Shown here in pieces: positions 26,266 to 38,700 of a stretch of 64,000 nucleotides of DNA. The stretch is from Centrapalus pauciflorus (lineage: Eukaryota; Streptophyta; Magnoliopsida; Asterales; Asteraceae), in NCBI GenBank assembly GCA_020465985.1, contig JAANYP010004802.1, forward strand, positions 124,001-188,000. Reading direction: 5' to 3'. How positions within the stretch are numbered: the first letter of the stretch is position 1; each line of letters opens with the position of its first letter. A program made the translations under genes and the position numbers. The notes beneath the pieces were generated by a model, which saw only the letters and a program-made list of their open reading frames with translations, was not told the DNA's origin and ran no database searches.

Positions 26266-26511
26266 TGTTGGGTTATGTTGGTAGTGGTCTAATAAATTCC
26301 TGCTTTGTAGGATAGTTTGTTTTCTATTTTGAATGTGTCCAGAGTTCTTCTTAAAGAATCGGAGTCTTTAGCTTTGAAAAAGTCATTTATTTCTTCCTTG
26401 TATTTTGTATTTAAGTAGCCATTTGGCAGCTGAAATAAATCAAGCAGTAAGTCCCAATACTAGTGTGTTTATCTTTACTGCAGTACGTGTGTAAGTGTGT
26501 GGTACCAAACA
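26266..26511 (+). repeat. 3' LTR of the Copia element
   Basis: Matches 18332-18577 except at about four positions. Followed by the GTACT duplication. Confidence 0.95.
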
Positions 26512-26516
26512 GTACT

Positions 26517-27209
26517 AACATGGCTCCTAATCATGATCTCATCCTTTAATTATTCCCGTCACTGTGTTTAAATAAAAGATTAATTCCTGTAGAGACTTGT
26601 ATAACATTTGAAACTCCTCCAAGAGTCCAAGGTGCAATGGGACCATTTTTAACGTTTTAAAATTATATTTTCATACCAAAATGGTGACAAAAATGGGTCG
26701 AGATACGATGGACCTGAATATGAGAAAAAGACAACACAAAATGGATCCGATATAAGATGTTAAAAGATTTAAAAAAATGATACCCTCTTCACAAAAGAAA
26801 AGTAAAAGAAGGTTTGGAATCCCAATGAAATCGATTTCCACGTAAATAATATTAATTAATTTAGTAATAAATCAAAATACATGCAGAAATTTAAATGAAA
26901 AATATATATTTTTCAAACCTATGGTGTCACACCTCCCACAAATTAAAACACAACCAAAACCTATATTTTCTTTTGACACTTGCCAAACACATTTTTTTTA
27001 TTATCAGCTCAATAAGCTGAATCAAACAAATTGATGAAACAAAATAATCCTAGATTTCAAATGAAAAATTCCACAAAAATCATTAAAAAGAAAAATAAAT
27101 GAAAAAGAAACACCATGAAAACCAAAAGCATAGAGTCTAGCTGCCTAGCTGGGCCTCTTCCCTATACACATTACAACATTCTATTGCATAACTGGATTGT
27201 ACCGTACAA
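26517..27209. other. intergenic, downstream of the homeobox gene
   Basis: AT-rich, no other gene seen. It should contain the 3' UTR and polyadenylation site of the minus-strand homeobox gene, probably within the first 200-300 bp left of 27210. Confidence 0.5.
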
Positions 27210-28019
27210 TCATTCAATGGTTTCATTGGAATCTTGAACCTGCTTCTTCCCGGAACTGGTTTTATTATTATGCATCCAGACCTTGAGAACTTGTCGTTTA
27301 ACTCCATTCTCTGCACAAAATCTTTGAACCTCTGGATCATCTTCTCTTGGTATCCTCCACCCTACTTTCTCTGCAAATTCAAGCATTTTCTCCTTCTGAT
27401 CCTGCGTAAATTTCGTCCTGAATCTCTTCTTCGCCACCCCATATGGCGAAACGGTGGTGAAATGCAATTCCTCGCTTGAGGATTCTGTCGCACCACCGCT
27501 TGCCCCCACCGCAATTTTTAACGGTGGGGATGACCAGTTGGGATGGGGGTGGAGGGAGATAGTTGGTGTCGGCATACGGTGTTGGTGGTGGTTGAACGTT
27601 GTAGGAGATGGCAATGGAGGTGGAAGTTGGAGAAAAGGACCAGCGGTGGCAACGGTGGTGTTGGTGGTTTCTTTTCGGTGAAAGTTACGGTGGCAGTTAC
27701 AAGCAGCGCATTTGAGTGCTTCTAGGGTTCCTTCGTCGCCTGACGGCATGAACTCTCCGCAACCGTCCGTGACATTGCCACCCATGGTGGCGGCATGGTT
27801 CTTTAAACACTCGCGATACCTCGCTGGCCGCGGCGGGGACTTCAAGAGCCTAGATCCGACTGATATCGGTGTAACGGAAGCTCCAGATCCATCAAACCTA
27901 TCTGGGTCAAATCCATGATCCATGGATTCTGACGAAGTCTCACGAATCAAGTGGTGGTTGTTATAAAGAAGTGGAGAAGTCTGCCTTCTTATCTCTTTGT
28001 CTGTGCCACTCATCTCCAT
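27210..28019 (-). CDS. zinc-finger homeodomain (ZF-HD) transcription factor
   Basis: 269 residues, single coding exon, intact. Residues 68-117 are the ZF-HD dimerisation domain (YRECLKNHAA, GGNVTDGCGEFMPS, LKCAACNCHRNFHR), whose cysteines and histidines bind zinc and mediate homo- and heterodimers. Residues 197-256 are the divergent homeodomain (KKRFRTKFTQDQKEKM; recognition helix NGVKRQVLKVWMHNNK). Between them is a Pro/His/Ser-rich linker. Length and intronless coding region fit the plant ZHD family, nuclear regulators of development and stress responses that bind ATTA-type sites. The MEMSGT start is chosen because it is the first ATG after the predicted 5'-UTR splice acceptor; a second ATG two codons on is also possible. 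I cannot assign the exact orthologue. It is the clearest host gene of the window together with the one at 59532. Confidence 0.97.
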   Translation of the reverse strand: MEMSGTDKEIRRQTSPLLYNNHHLIRETSSESMDHGFDPDRFDGSGASVTPISVGSRLLKSPPRPARYRECLKNHAATMGGNVTDGCGEFMPSGDEGTLEALKCAACNCHRNFHRKETTNTTVATAGPFLQLPPPLPSPTTFNHHQHRMPTPTISLHPHPNWSSPPLKIAVGASGGATESSSEELHFTTVSPYGVAKKRFRTKFTQDQKEKMLEFAEKVGWRIPREDDPEVQRFCAENGVKRQVLKVWMHNNKTSSGKKQVQDSNETIE

Positions 28020-28043
28020 TAATGTTTCTTGATATATTAAACC

Positions 28044-28678
28044 CTAAAAAACATGCTTCATAGATAAAAGCCAATAAATATAATCATTAGTTTAATACTA
28101 TAAAAAATATTTCATATATCCATTTTGTTTAAGCCCTAAAAAACATGCTTCTTAGATAATAAAAAAAAAGCAATAAATTAATGCTATCAGAAAATTTCTG
28201 AAATCTTTTTTGTTTAATCAAAGAATATAGTTTTTTTTGGTCATCTGATACATTAAATAATGCATTAATAAAACTGATACACAGTTAAGATTCATATTTG
28301 AACAATTGAAGGTTATAACTTGTTCAAATGTTTTTATTTTTTTTAAGATTCAATTGATCGAATAATCAGAATTAATTTTATAACGCATATAATATACTAT
28401 ATAAATTATTAAAACTCAAGTAATCAAAATACTCATAATTGAAGTTAAAAGCAACTTGATTTGATGACAAACTTGTCGTAAACATGGATCGAACATAATT
28501 TTAGACATATTTAGAAGATCCATGGTATATTCAAACAAGTGAGTGTATAAGTACCCATAAACCATATTTTGTGCACTTAAATTAAAGTTTCTTCAATAAA
28601 AAAAAAAGATTATGTGTGTATATGTTTTTAGGGATCTTGAATTGTGCCCTAATATCAAAGAGAGGAATTAAGGTGTAC
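28044..28678 (-). other. predicted 5'-UTR intron of the ZF-HD gene
   Basis: Minus-strand donor AAG|GTACACC at 28678 and acceptor TTTTTTAG|GG at 28044, 635 bp, AT-rich. The acceptor is about 25 bp upstream of the start codon. Inferred from splice consensus and the distance to the TATA box; no transcript evidence. Confidence 0.45.
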
Positions 28679-28743
28679 CTTAGAAGTAGTAGAGAAGCAT
28701 GCCCCCAGCTTAGTGAATGAAAGAATTAGGGTTTATGTAAACT

Positions 28744-28752
28744 TAAAGAGTA
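28744..28752 (-). promoter_or_regulatory. likely TATA box of the ZF-HD gene
   Basis: Minus strand CTATATAC. Transcription would start near 28720, giving a short non-coding first exon ending at 28679. Confidence 0.45.
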
Positions 28753-28837
28753 TATAGTGAGTTGTGAAAGTGTGTGTGTTTCAGAGGTTCCAACAAGAGA
28801 CAGCTTGGTTGCTTGAGATGAAGCTAAAAATAAAGAT

Positions 28838-29719
<882 letters not shown>

Positions 29720-31312
29720 ATCTTCTTGCTTAAAAGAACCTAATAACAAGGCCAACTTAAACTCTTGTGCGCCTTTACCCTGAAAGATAAAACAAATGAA
29801 TGGTAATTAGGGCTTAGTGAGATAGCAGTTAGTCCATATTACATGCAATTATGTAAATGGCTAATATTTTAAGTCCTGACACGTGTAGTGCTCATGTTCA
29901 TGCTATCACATGCTCTCGAATTTGGGACACCGGCTCTAGAATAGGATTATTAACCACATTGACACTAGTATAACATGCATCAATCGCATATGAGGCTAGT
30001 TAGTCGTAATAGCTCCAATACAGTGGTTACTTATAAGAATTAGCTCAAATGCTCATGCTCAAAGGTCATGCAATAATCACAAATAAAATTTTCAGTGTCA
30101 AATATATGTTCATGCTAAGAGGCTCATGCTGTAATAATTTTCTATAATGCTCATGTTGTAAAGCTCTACTATGCCATGACAAATCATGCAGCATGGATAC
30201 ACATGGAATCACATGTCTCCGTGCTAACATTTGCTCATTAATGTTATTAAGAGGGACAAAAAACTTATAGATTAATCATCACATGTCCCAAATTACATAA
30301 AGTACATATATATACACATGACTAAGTACTACTCACATGTGATGTGTATGCTATGTTGATACTTAAAATGCTACTCAATAGTATTCTATTTTACGTTACA
30401 TAACACTCTATTTACTTAAAATATGCTCAAGCTTCTTAGGGTGCTCAATTTGTCTCGGAATGTGCCTTTGACGGCTCAACTTTGGATGCATGTGCTCTAG
30501 TATGCTTAAATATGCTTTAATATGGCTTATATTGCTTTCAGTTGCTCAACTGTTTTTGCTTTGTCTTATAATGCTCTGAAATGCTCATTGTTAGTGTAAT
30601 AATGCTTTATTACCCTTTATAAGCAAAGTATATTGCATATATAAGCTCACATGCATGTGCTAATTATGAAATGTATTTACTTTATTAGCTGAAATTTAGG
30701 CTTGTTAAATAGCTTAAAGTAAGTTGCATAGGATTCGAACTTGACTGAGTAACGTACGAACTCGACTACATAGGGTCGAGCTCGACTACATCAGGCTCAA
30801 ACTCGAATATGAACGAGTTAAATTCGATTTCATAGATTCTTTGATAAGATACTCTTATAGGATTCCATTTGTATTTCTGGTCAACTATTTCACACACGCA
30901 ATACAAATCAAACATATAATCAACCAAATTCGGTTCCTATAAACCTAGCATAAAATCCACGAAACTCAAATCTAGCTTAACTTGCTTTGAATTCTGATTG
31001 AGAATTAGATGTAAACCACTTTAGACACCAAAGCTTATCAAGTATTAACTTGACTCTTTCTTAAAATCGATTACTAGAAGGATTATTGGGGGCAGACATC
31101 CTAGAGAGAGAGGAAAATTAAAGGGGAAATTTGCAAGAATAAAATGAAAAAAGTAACACACAATTCTGTTTTTTCCCCTTTTGTTTTTAAGTTCGCTATT
31201 TTGGGGATATGGGGAGATAACAATACTTCAATTATTCTCAAGTAAGTGTTTGGTATATCACTGATCCATATGGTACATAGGTTTCAATGTTTCATTATTA
31301 ATCCATTTCCAT
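29720..31312 (-). repeat. decayed Gypsy LTR (minus orientation)
   Basis: Read on the minus strand, 29850-29740 contains TCTCACTAAGCCCTAATTAC followed by TTTATCTTTCAGGGTAAAGG, the conserved segment near the 3' end of long chromovirus LTRs, also seen in the solo LTRs at 25085-25145 and 52030-52090. Farther along (31110-31060) is the CTCTCTCT leader-like stretch next to a C-rich start. Many ATGCTC/GAGCAT words and ACTCGACTACATNGGNTCGA repeats (30760-30830) lie between. Boundaries are unclear; the right end is probably cut by the MULE insertion at 31322. Confidence 0.55.
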
Positions 31313-32154
31313 TTTTGTTTAGGGCGCACACCTCCCAAATCCTTTAATTATGCTAATTGCACACCTCCTCCTTCTTAATTACTTGATTAGTGGTGCGGGC
31401 CCCACAAATGTCCCATCAATATATTATTTTTTCTATTTTTTAGAAACGTGGGACCCACATACTTATCACACACCCTCTATGGTCACATATACTTATCACA
31501 CACCCCCCTTATTGTCACATCATCTTTATTTTTTAGTTTTTTTTTTTGTGATGTGAGACTCATAAATGTTTATGACACACCCCCTCTATTGTCACATCAT
31601 CTTTAATTTTTTGTTTTTTATGTTGTGGGTCCCGCGTGCTGAAGACACACCTCCTTTGTTTTTCCAAATCAATTTTTTTACTTCTCATATATTAAAACTT
31701 TATAGCACAATGCATTCCGTTAATATTAATAGGTTTTATGAGTATAAAAGTAACATAAAATTACAAAATCAAAATCTGAAAACATTGACGGAAATTAAAA
31801 AAAAAAAATTCAAACTTGATTTCTAAAAAAAATCGAAACTTGAATTAGGAAGAGATAAGGTAACATTTATATCCTTTTGTATGGTTTCACAAAATAATGC
31901 GGCATGGTCTTAGCATGGTGAATATGTCCTTTTGTATAATCATTGTCATTTTGTATGACAATGTCTATTGTCTTTTTGTTTAGCATAAACATGCACTATG
32001 GTGATCATTGTCTTTTTGTATATCAAATTGCACATAGTTCTTTATAAAATCGTGAGACACACTTCTTCTTAAAAAATTATGATTACTTTCTCCATCACTC
32101 TTTTCCTTCAAAAAGTTGTTGTAAGAGAACGTTCGAAGTTTTCAAAAAAAAGAA

Positions 32155-32821
32155 TTGAGAAAAGTTGGGCTAAATTGTGATCGAGGTGGTGAATATAAAG
32201 TTGTCGGATCTATTTCTAGAGATACCTGCAGCAAAAAAGTTTGGCTAAATTGTGGTACGTATACTCATTTAGCTGCCAATAGTATGGAGGGACATCCATA
32301 TGCGATGCGTCTCAATGAGGACATCCATATGGTAAAACCCCAATGGAGGTTCTTTTCACCGCTTTGAATTGCAAGAGAGTTCTGTATCGACTTAATAAAA
32401 GTGAAGCTACTAATGAATTGGTTGATTTATTTTTGTTGTCATCCAATATCTGGAGATCATTTCCACAAGTTCTATTAATTGATGTCACAAACAAACATGT
32501 ATATATAATATATTTTATAATTTTTTTATATTTTATTATTATTAGTTTTATTGTCTAATCATATAACTTATATTGTCATACAGGTATAATATGCCACTTT
32601 TACAAATGGTTGGCGTAACTTCAACCAATACGGCATTTTGTATTGATTACGCCCTAATGCATAGGGAAATAACAACAAATTACGTTTGGGCATTGAACCA
32701 ACTAAAATCAATGATGAATCCAGAGGTTCAACCAAAAGTGATTGTTATAGATAGGGAGTTGGCAATAATGAAAGCATGCACAATCATTTTTCCGCAAGCC
32801 CATAAATTGCTATGTAGATGA
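32155..32821 (+). pseudogene. MULE transposase, N-terminal and catalytic parts
   Basis: First piece (32155-32280): GLNCDRGGEYK, the FAR1/MuDR-type DNA-binding region. Second (32343-32497): ATNELVDLFLLSSNIWRSFP then LLIDVTNK with the first catalytic Asp. An AT-rich gap (about 32498-32582) with GT and AG ends separates this from the third piece, MPLLQMVGVTSTNTAF and VIVIDRELAIMKA with the second Asp, ending in FPQAHKLLCR and a stop. The pieces do not join perfectly in frame, so this copy is inactive. Confidence 0.8.
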
Positions 32822-32942
32822 CATATCTCCCAAAATATTTTGAGGAATTGACGACCATGTTTAAATCTACAAGGTTGAAATTTGTTTCAACATAAGTGGG
32901 ATAAATTGGTTGAATCTTCATCAGAAGACATCTATGTAAAGT

Positions 32943-33437
32943 AGGGATGAGTGGAATGACTGAAAAACCAAACTGGAATCGAACCGGAACCAGAACCAAT
33001 TGGAACCGATTTATAATATTCGGTTCGGTTATCGGTTCTTATAATCTTCTATTTTCGGTTATCGGTTATTTGGTTAACGGTTCTGCGGGCATCGGTTTTA
33101 TCAAGCATAGAACCGATAATTCGAAATGCTCAAAACATGCAAATTAAGAAATGATTTAAAAGCCCATAATGTGAAAACCGAAAAGATCATTTGTTGGAAT
33201 AATATTTTAGGATGGTGAAAGTATATAATTTATATGAAAACATCATAATTGACACTTTTCTTATTTTATTTTTTTGTTTATATATTGTTATAATAAATAG
33301 AATTATATATTTTTCTAAATTTTCGGTTCTAATCGGTTCCATACCCGATGCTAAAGGTACCATTATAAATAATATATTTTTTCTTATAGTTTTTAAATTA
33401 TTTGATTATGACATATTTTTTATTTGATTTTTAATAG
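32943..33437. repeat. nested repeat inside the MULE transposase
   Basis: About 0.5 kb that breaks the transposase between the catalytic core and the region that resumes near 33440. It is rich in AACCGGAACC and ATCGGTT words in both orientations (32970-33110, 33320-33350). No terminal repeats could be fixed, so boundaries are approximate. Confidence 0.45.
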
Positions 33438-34440
33438 TTTCAGCACATATGCTTGCATATGTGAATTATATTTGGCTGAACCTATATAAGGAAATGTTTG
33501 TGTTAACTTGGTGTGACAAGTCTCTCACTTTCGGTAACAACACGACGAACAGAGTGGAGAGCCAACGTGCCGGTCTAAAAGTTTATTAAATTCATCAAGA
33601 AATAAAGTTAGATGCAGTAGTAGAAAAAATTATAGAAGAAACAATAAAATTATAACACTCTGTAGTCCTAGAAAAATTAGAAAGTAGTAGAATAAAAGTG
33701 CCACATAGGATAAATTCACGTCTCCTTAGGATTTTAAAGGGAAGAGTGTCAAAATATGATTTGAAAAAAATTTGGTCTGAAATACAACGGCTTAACATCG
33801 TAGAAAATATAACGACTGAAAATTGTGGATGTAAACTTCGTACCAGTTATGGGTTACCATGTGCGCATGAACTTGATTATTATTTAAATGAAGATTTGTT
33901 CATTCCGCTACAAACGATTGATGCATTCTGGACGACACTAGAGGTGTTTAACCCCAACCAAGATGAAGTGGATGACATATCTTGTGGTGCAGAGCTCAAT
34001 GAATTCAAAGAACTTTTGCAAAACAGGATCGTACATGAAAGATAGGTATGCTAAGCAGACTGAAGGGGATAATTTTTCAACCACCAAATCTGTTGGTGAG
34101 CCTTCTGTCCAAAAAAGTACTCGTTGTCGTCCGAATAAGGGCAAACAAGCTATGTCGCGTCAAATTGACTTGAACGAACCGCCAAGGCATAGTGAATACG
34201 TGTATCGCGTGCCACAACATCAACACGAGCCACCAAGACAAAGTGAATATGTGTCGCGATCCGCAACCCCAACACGAGCCACCAAGACATAGTGAAAATG
34301 TGTATCGCGATCCACATACAACACAGTCTTGTCGCTTCTATAGACCAGTTGCTTTTGACTTGGAATGCTCGAATACATCTGCTTTGGATCATTTACCAGC
34401 ATTTACCAAGATACGTTATATCAAGAGTCGTCATCAATGG
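33438..34440 (+). pseudogene. MULE transposase, C-terminal part with SWIM zinc finger
   Basis: After 33438 the reading resumes with WLNLYKEMFV and NNTTNRVES. Near 33820-33872 is the SWIM zinc finger CGCKLRTSYGLPCAHEL (C-x-C ... C-x-H), which binds DNA or protein in MuDR/FAR1 transposases. After the stop at 34045 the frame shifts to a hydrophilic tail with three repeats around PPRHSEYVYR and HQHEPPR (34181-34330). The last part (to about 35200) has only scattered similarity to the OTU-like region that some plant MULE proteins carry. Confidence 0.75.
34181..34330 (+). repeat. about 52-bp coding tandem repeats in the MULE tail
   Basis: Three units of CCACCAAGACATAGTGAATA followed by TGTGTATCGCGATCC. 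The second unit has a 3-bp deletion and the reading frame shifts between units. Confidence 0.8.
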
Positions 34441-35757
34441 TGAACGGACTTTTTTGTACACGAATTCGTTTCTGGAAAAAAAACTTAATAAATTACCAGC
34501 CAATACAGGGTATTAAAGTATTTATTTTTTATGTTTATTATGTTATTTATTATCTATCGGATTCACTTTGTTTTTATATGATAAACGTTAGGAACCGGCA
34601 AGTTCCATGGCAGTATGGATACGCTCATCATTGATCTTACACAACACGGAGGGAGTATTATGTCTATCCACTACCAATTCAGGTATAAGTATGATATTGC
34701 TTATTCATGTATCCGGTGTTATTGGTATGGTTGGCTTTGATATTAAGAATTTTTATCAATTTTTAATAGAACCATACGATTTAACCATCAACTTGAATGA
34801 AATTCCATCTATTTTTTCAACATATTGTCATCGGCATAGAAGATGTTTGGAAGGTGCATGGAAAAATTGTTTGATTTTCGAATCACTAGTTGTTGCTATA
34901 GGTCAACATCAAAACAAATGGCCAACAAGCGTTCGCGGTGAATGACTTATTTGGAGGAGCTACGTATATAAGAAACAACTTATAAAACAATCATCGCTTA
35001 CAAAAAAGAGTGACAAGACTCTTTAAATTAAGGGTTCCGTGATTTACCCCAAGTCATCATTGGTTGTTTCTGTCTGATTCTGGGAAATTTGATCGCTATA
35101 AGTATTAGTGTATTCTTTATTGTTTACAAACTGAATTGGTAGCACGACGTGGTTTCCTTTTTGTCAAACCCCACGGTTCTGAAAAATGAATCCTCACAAT
35201 TCGCACATGTACCATAGAAAATCCTTTTTATACTAGTTGATTGCAGTGAAGATCATCTTATGCCGACTGTTTGTGGGTATAATTACGTCCAATAAACAAA
35301 TAAAAAAAAAATTTGATTATGAGAAGATTGTATAACTATCGGTTTATTTGCCTTATTAGAATAAACAAAACCATAATACTGAATGTAATGGCCATGTTAC
35401 TGTTGGAGTGATAATTTATTTTTTTTAAAAACTTTCCAAATTTCTTTTTATCAATGGGTATTATGTAATTATTGAACTCATTACAAAATTATCTTTTGAG
35501 TAATTAAACGGGGGTGTGTGTATTTAAAATTTATATAATTATTAACAATTCATTGAATAATGATTAAATGATTAAATAAATATAATTATTCTATAATCAA
35601 AAATCAATCCATAATTCGTTTAATATTTATTTAATGATTACTAGTCCAAATCAGTTAATAATATATATAATGATTTAAATGTAAATTAAACTGATAATTA
35701 AGGGGGGTGTGTAATTAGCAAGCTGGGAGGTGTATGTATAGAATAGTCCTTTGTTTA

Positions 35758-38700
35758 TTTTTTTCCCAAATTACAACTATAACCCTAAAACACATCTTTT
35801 AATTAAATTGATAATAAAATTTTCAATAGAAGAATCCCAGTGATGACCAACAAAATGGAAGTTAAATGCTTTGTAATAAAAGGGTCATGGCTAACAGAGA
35901 AATTAAAAAAAAAACCATAACCATCGGGTTCCTCACCAACGGGTCGCTCGGTCAACATGATGGATGCTCTCATAACCATAGTTAAAAGATATATATATGG
36001 TTTAAACATTGAACCTCTACTATTACTTCAATATCCCAAATACAACTAGCTCACAACACGGGTACAAAAATAAACAAATGAGGCTCACCTAAACTGATCA
36101 TTAGTGGTATGGAGGTTACCATAATACCATGTCAATCTTTATGGTGGCTCCAATACTAGTGCTAGCTAATATTGCAATTTTGGATTAAGTAGTTTTTAAA
36201 TTGATTAAAAAAATCTAATAATTAATTACTAGAAATTGAACATACTAGCCAATTACCACAAATCTATGATAAGAGGGTGTCAATATTTATGGAACAAGCC
36301 ATCATAATTCCTTCAACTCCGTCACATGCACATTATATATAGTGATGACTTGGTTAGATTAGGCCTCACAACCACCTAGTACGTACATACCTCTTCAATT
36401 CCTACCTAGCTAGCACTATCTTCCCTAACCGTACCTCAAGAATATATATTGCTATGTGCAGTGTACCATTTAATCTTTTGATCATACATTATCGTATATT
36501 TAACCCATGAATGCATCGATCTATGTATTTTATATACAAGTCTTTGATTATTGGTAAAACTGGTTTTATCTTAGAGTTTCTTTAGCTATCAAGATGGTTT
36601 GTATTCTAGCAAGAACGTTTGAAACTTAATGAAAGATAAACAAAACATTACATAACTTTTTATCAATATATTAGGATGTTAATCATCAATATTTATCTTT
36701 AGCTGACAATACAAAATTAAGAAGACATCAATGGTTAAATACTCATTTATTTTGATTTTACCTTATAATCTTAACAAATATAGCTATATTTCATCTTAAT
36801 ATCTTGAAGTACATAGAGAAGTGTGTATTAAAACTATCCAATATAATAATTAAACAATATCATGATTTATAATGAAATAGTGATGACTATATTTCTGAAT
36901 AATCAAAGGACAAAGTCACGTTGGTGGTCTTATCTCCCACACCCTGCAAATTTGGTCCCATTCCACAAAAAAACCTTCATTATTGGCCTCTTTTTACCCT
37001 TCCTACTCAACCCTTTGACACTCCATTTTTATGCTAAACCATTTTTGTCACCACCGTCGTCCCTTTTGATGTTGAACGGATTACAATTTCTAGTATTATA
37101 TTATTTAATTTGTTGTATAATAATTATTATTATTAATAAAGGCAAATGCGCATAATAAATAACATTATGAGCCAAATTTTATATTAATTAGTTGATGCAT
37201 AGATTATAAATATAGTAACACATTTGAATTATGTTGTCCATGATGGTTAGAGGTGACAAATTAATTTGACACATGACAATCCTATATGAATCTAATAATT
37301 AAGATTAAGACACCAAAATTGATAGAATAAAATATGGGTAACGTGAAATTTAAATACTACATTTTGCTTTAATTAATCCTAACCATATTCTATCATTTAA
37401 CTATGTAAAACCTTATTTTCATTCTAGCACACATTATATGGTTAAAGCTGAATAATTTATTTTCAAACTGTTATTTTCTTAATTACTTATGGCACATCAG
37501 CCTCCATCTTGTATACAACTTTATATTATGTTGGTTTGGGCTTAATTATAAGTTTGAAAAACCATCACCCTTTCATATTTATGTCAGGTTAATTGATCTT
37601 TGTTGTGTTTTTCATTTTTTTCTATCTTTTTTTCTTGGTGATTATATGTCATTTTTATTGTCTGTGTGTCAATAAAAAGTTGATCTTGGCAATATTGCAT
37701 GTCATATATTTTTCCTTTCAATTTGTTTTAGGTATTTAACACCATGGAGAAAGACACCAATTCTACGAAAGCGAGTCAACCACAACTCCTAGTAAACGAG
37801 CTCCTCTTGAGGTAGCCCATTCTTTGCTGATACCTTAAATTGTGAGTTTTCTTTTTCTCTCCTCTAAAACTCATTTTTATTTCTATCAAACTAATCCATC
37901 TTCGCTGACCACTGCTTCCATCCAAGTTGTGAATCACCTACATACTCCCTAACTTCAATAAAATGATCGATTAATTGTATCAGATTAAGGTTCTTGTGGT
38001 TTCACTATATATCATTTTAGTTTAATTAAGGTTCTCCCGTCTTCGATTTTGATTTGATTTGTTTGTGTGTATGTTCAGGTTTCAATTACTTTTATGTATT
38101 ATGCATATTCAGAGACTTAATTTTATGGGAATTTAAATTTTGTTAAGGGCTAATTAAGGCCTCCCTTCAGGTTACTGTGTTAAACTGCATGTTAATCGTC
38201 ATGGTCAATATATGCATCAGGGTAGGTTCCACAATTTATGCTTCAATTTAGCATCACATTTTCATCATATTTTATAGCATTTATTATGAAAAAAATCAAC
38301 ATGTTTTTACGTTTTTTTGTATTTCAACTCTACAAGTTATTTTTTTCTAGAAAAGTCTTCACCACCACCACTTGTGAATGGAAAAAAATCACGTGAATGG
38401 TGTCAATGATCATTCACTTGGATGACTATTCACATAAATGTATATGATTATTTACATAATTTTAAAGACACAGAAATTGTGAATATATCATGTGTATATA
38501 TAACTTTAAACATAGCTATGAGAAAAAAAAGTTTTTTAAGATTGGTACCTTCAAGTACACTTTATTTCATGATATATATTTTGTTGAATTTCTAACTTAG
38601 GTTTTTGTTGAATCACAATGCTTTTCAAATTTCTGAAGATTTATTTAGCTTTTCATTTAATTACCAATAATGATAACAATAATAATTTATATGTTTTTAT

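Larger units (their letters stand above)
18332..26511 (+). mobile_element. Ty1/Copia retrotransposon, split by a nested solo LTR
   Basis: Complete in outline: 246-bp LTRs at 18332-18577 and 26266-26511, GTACT target duplication at 18327-18331 and 26512-26516, primer-binding site, gag, protease, integrase, RT, RNase H (the Copia order) and a polypurine tract at 26251-26265. The LTRs differ at only about four positions by eye, so it is a young insertion. Total 8180 bp, of which 3567 bp are a nested Gypsy solo LTR plus its duplication. Coding is broken by a deletion in the zinc knuckle, three stops, a frameshift and the nested insertion. Confidence 0.95.
31322..35748. mobile_element. Mutator-like element (MULE) with decayed transposase
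   Basis: The left end reads GGGCGCACACCTCCCA and the right end, reverse complemented, reads GGACTATTCTATACATACACCTCCCA; both share the ACACCTCCCA core and, farther in, GCTAATTNCACACC. A 9-bp duplication flanks it: TTTTGTTTA at 31313-31321 and CTTTGTTTA at 35749-35757 (8 of 9 match). The left terminal region has repeated CACACCCCCTCTATTGTCAC words (31480-31610). The transposase runs left to right inside and is interrupted by stops and by a nested repeat. Confidence 0.8.

Noticed and set aside
27234..27918. Plus-strand open frames across the ZF-HD gene
   Set aside because: Antisense to a gene with clear zinc-finger and homeodomain motifs.
34150..34945. Several open frames on both strands in the MULE tail as separate genes
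   Set aside because: They overlap coding tandem repeats and decayed transposase sequence; no independent start or family.
36862..37155. 97-codon open frame
   Set aside because: Hydrophobic, AT-driven composition with a poly-isoleucine end; no recognisable motif.
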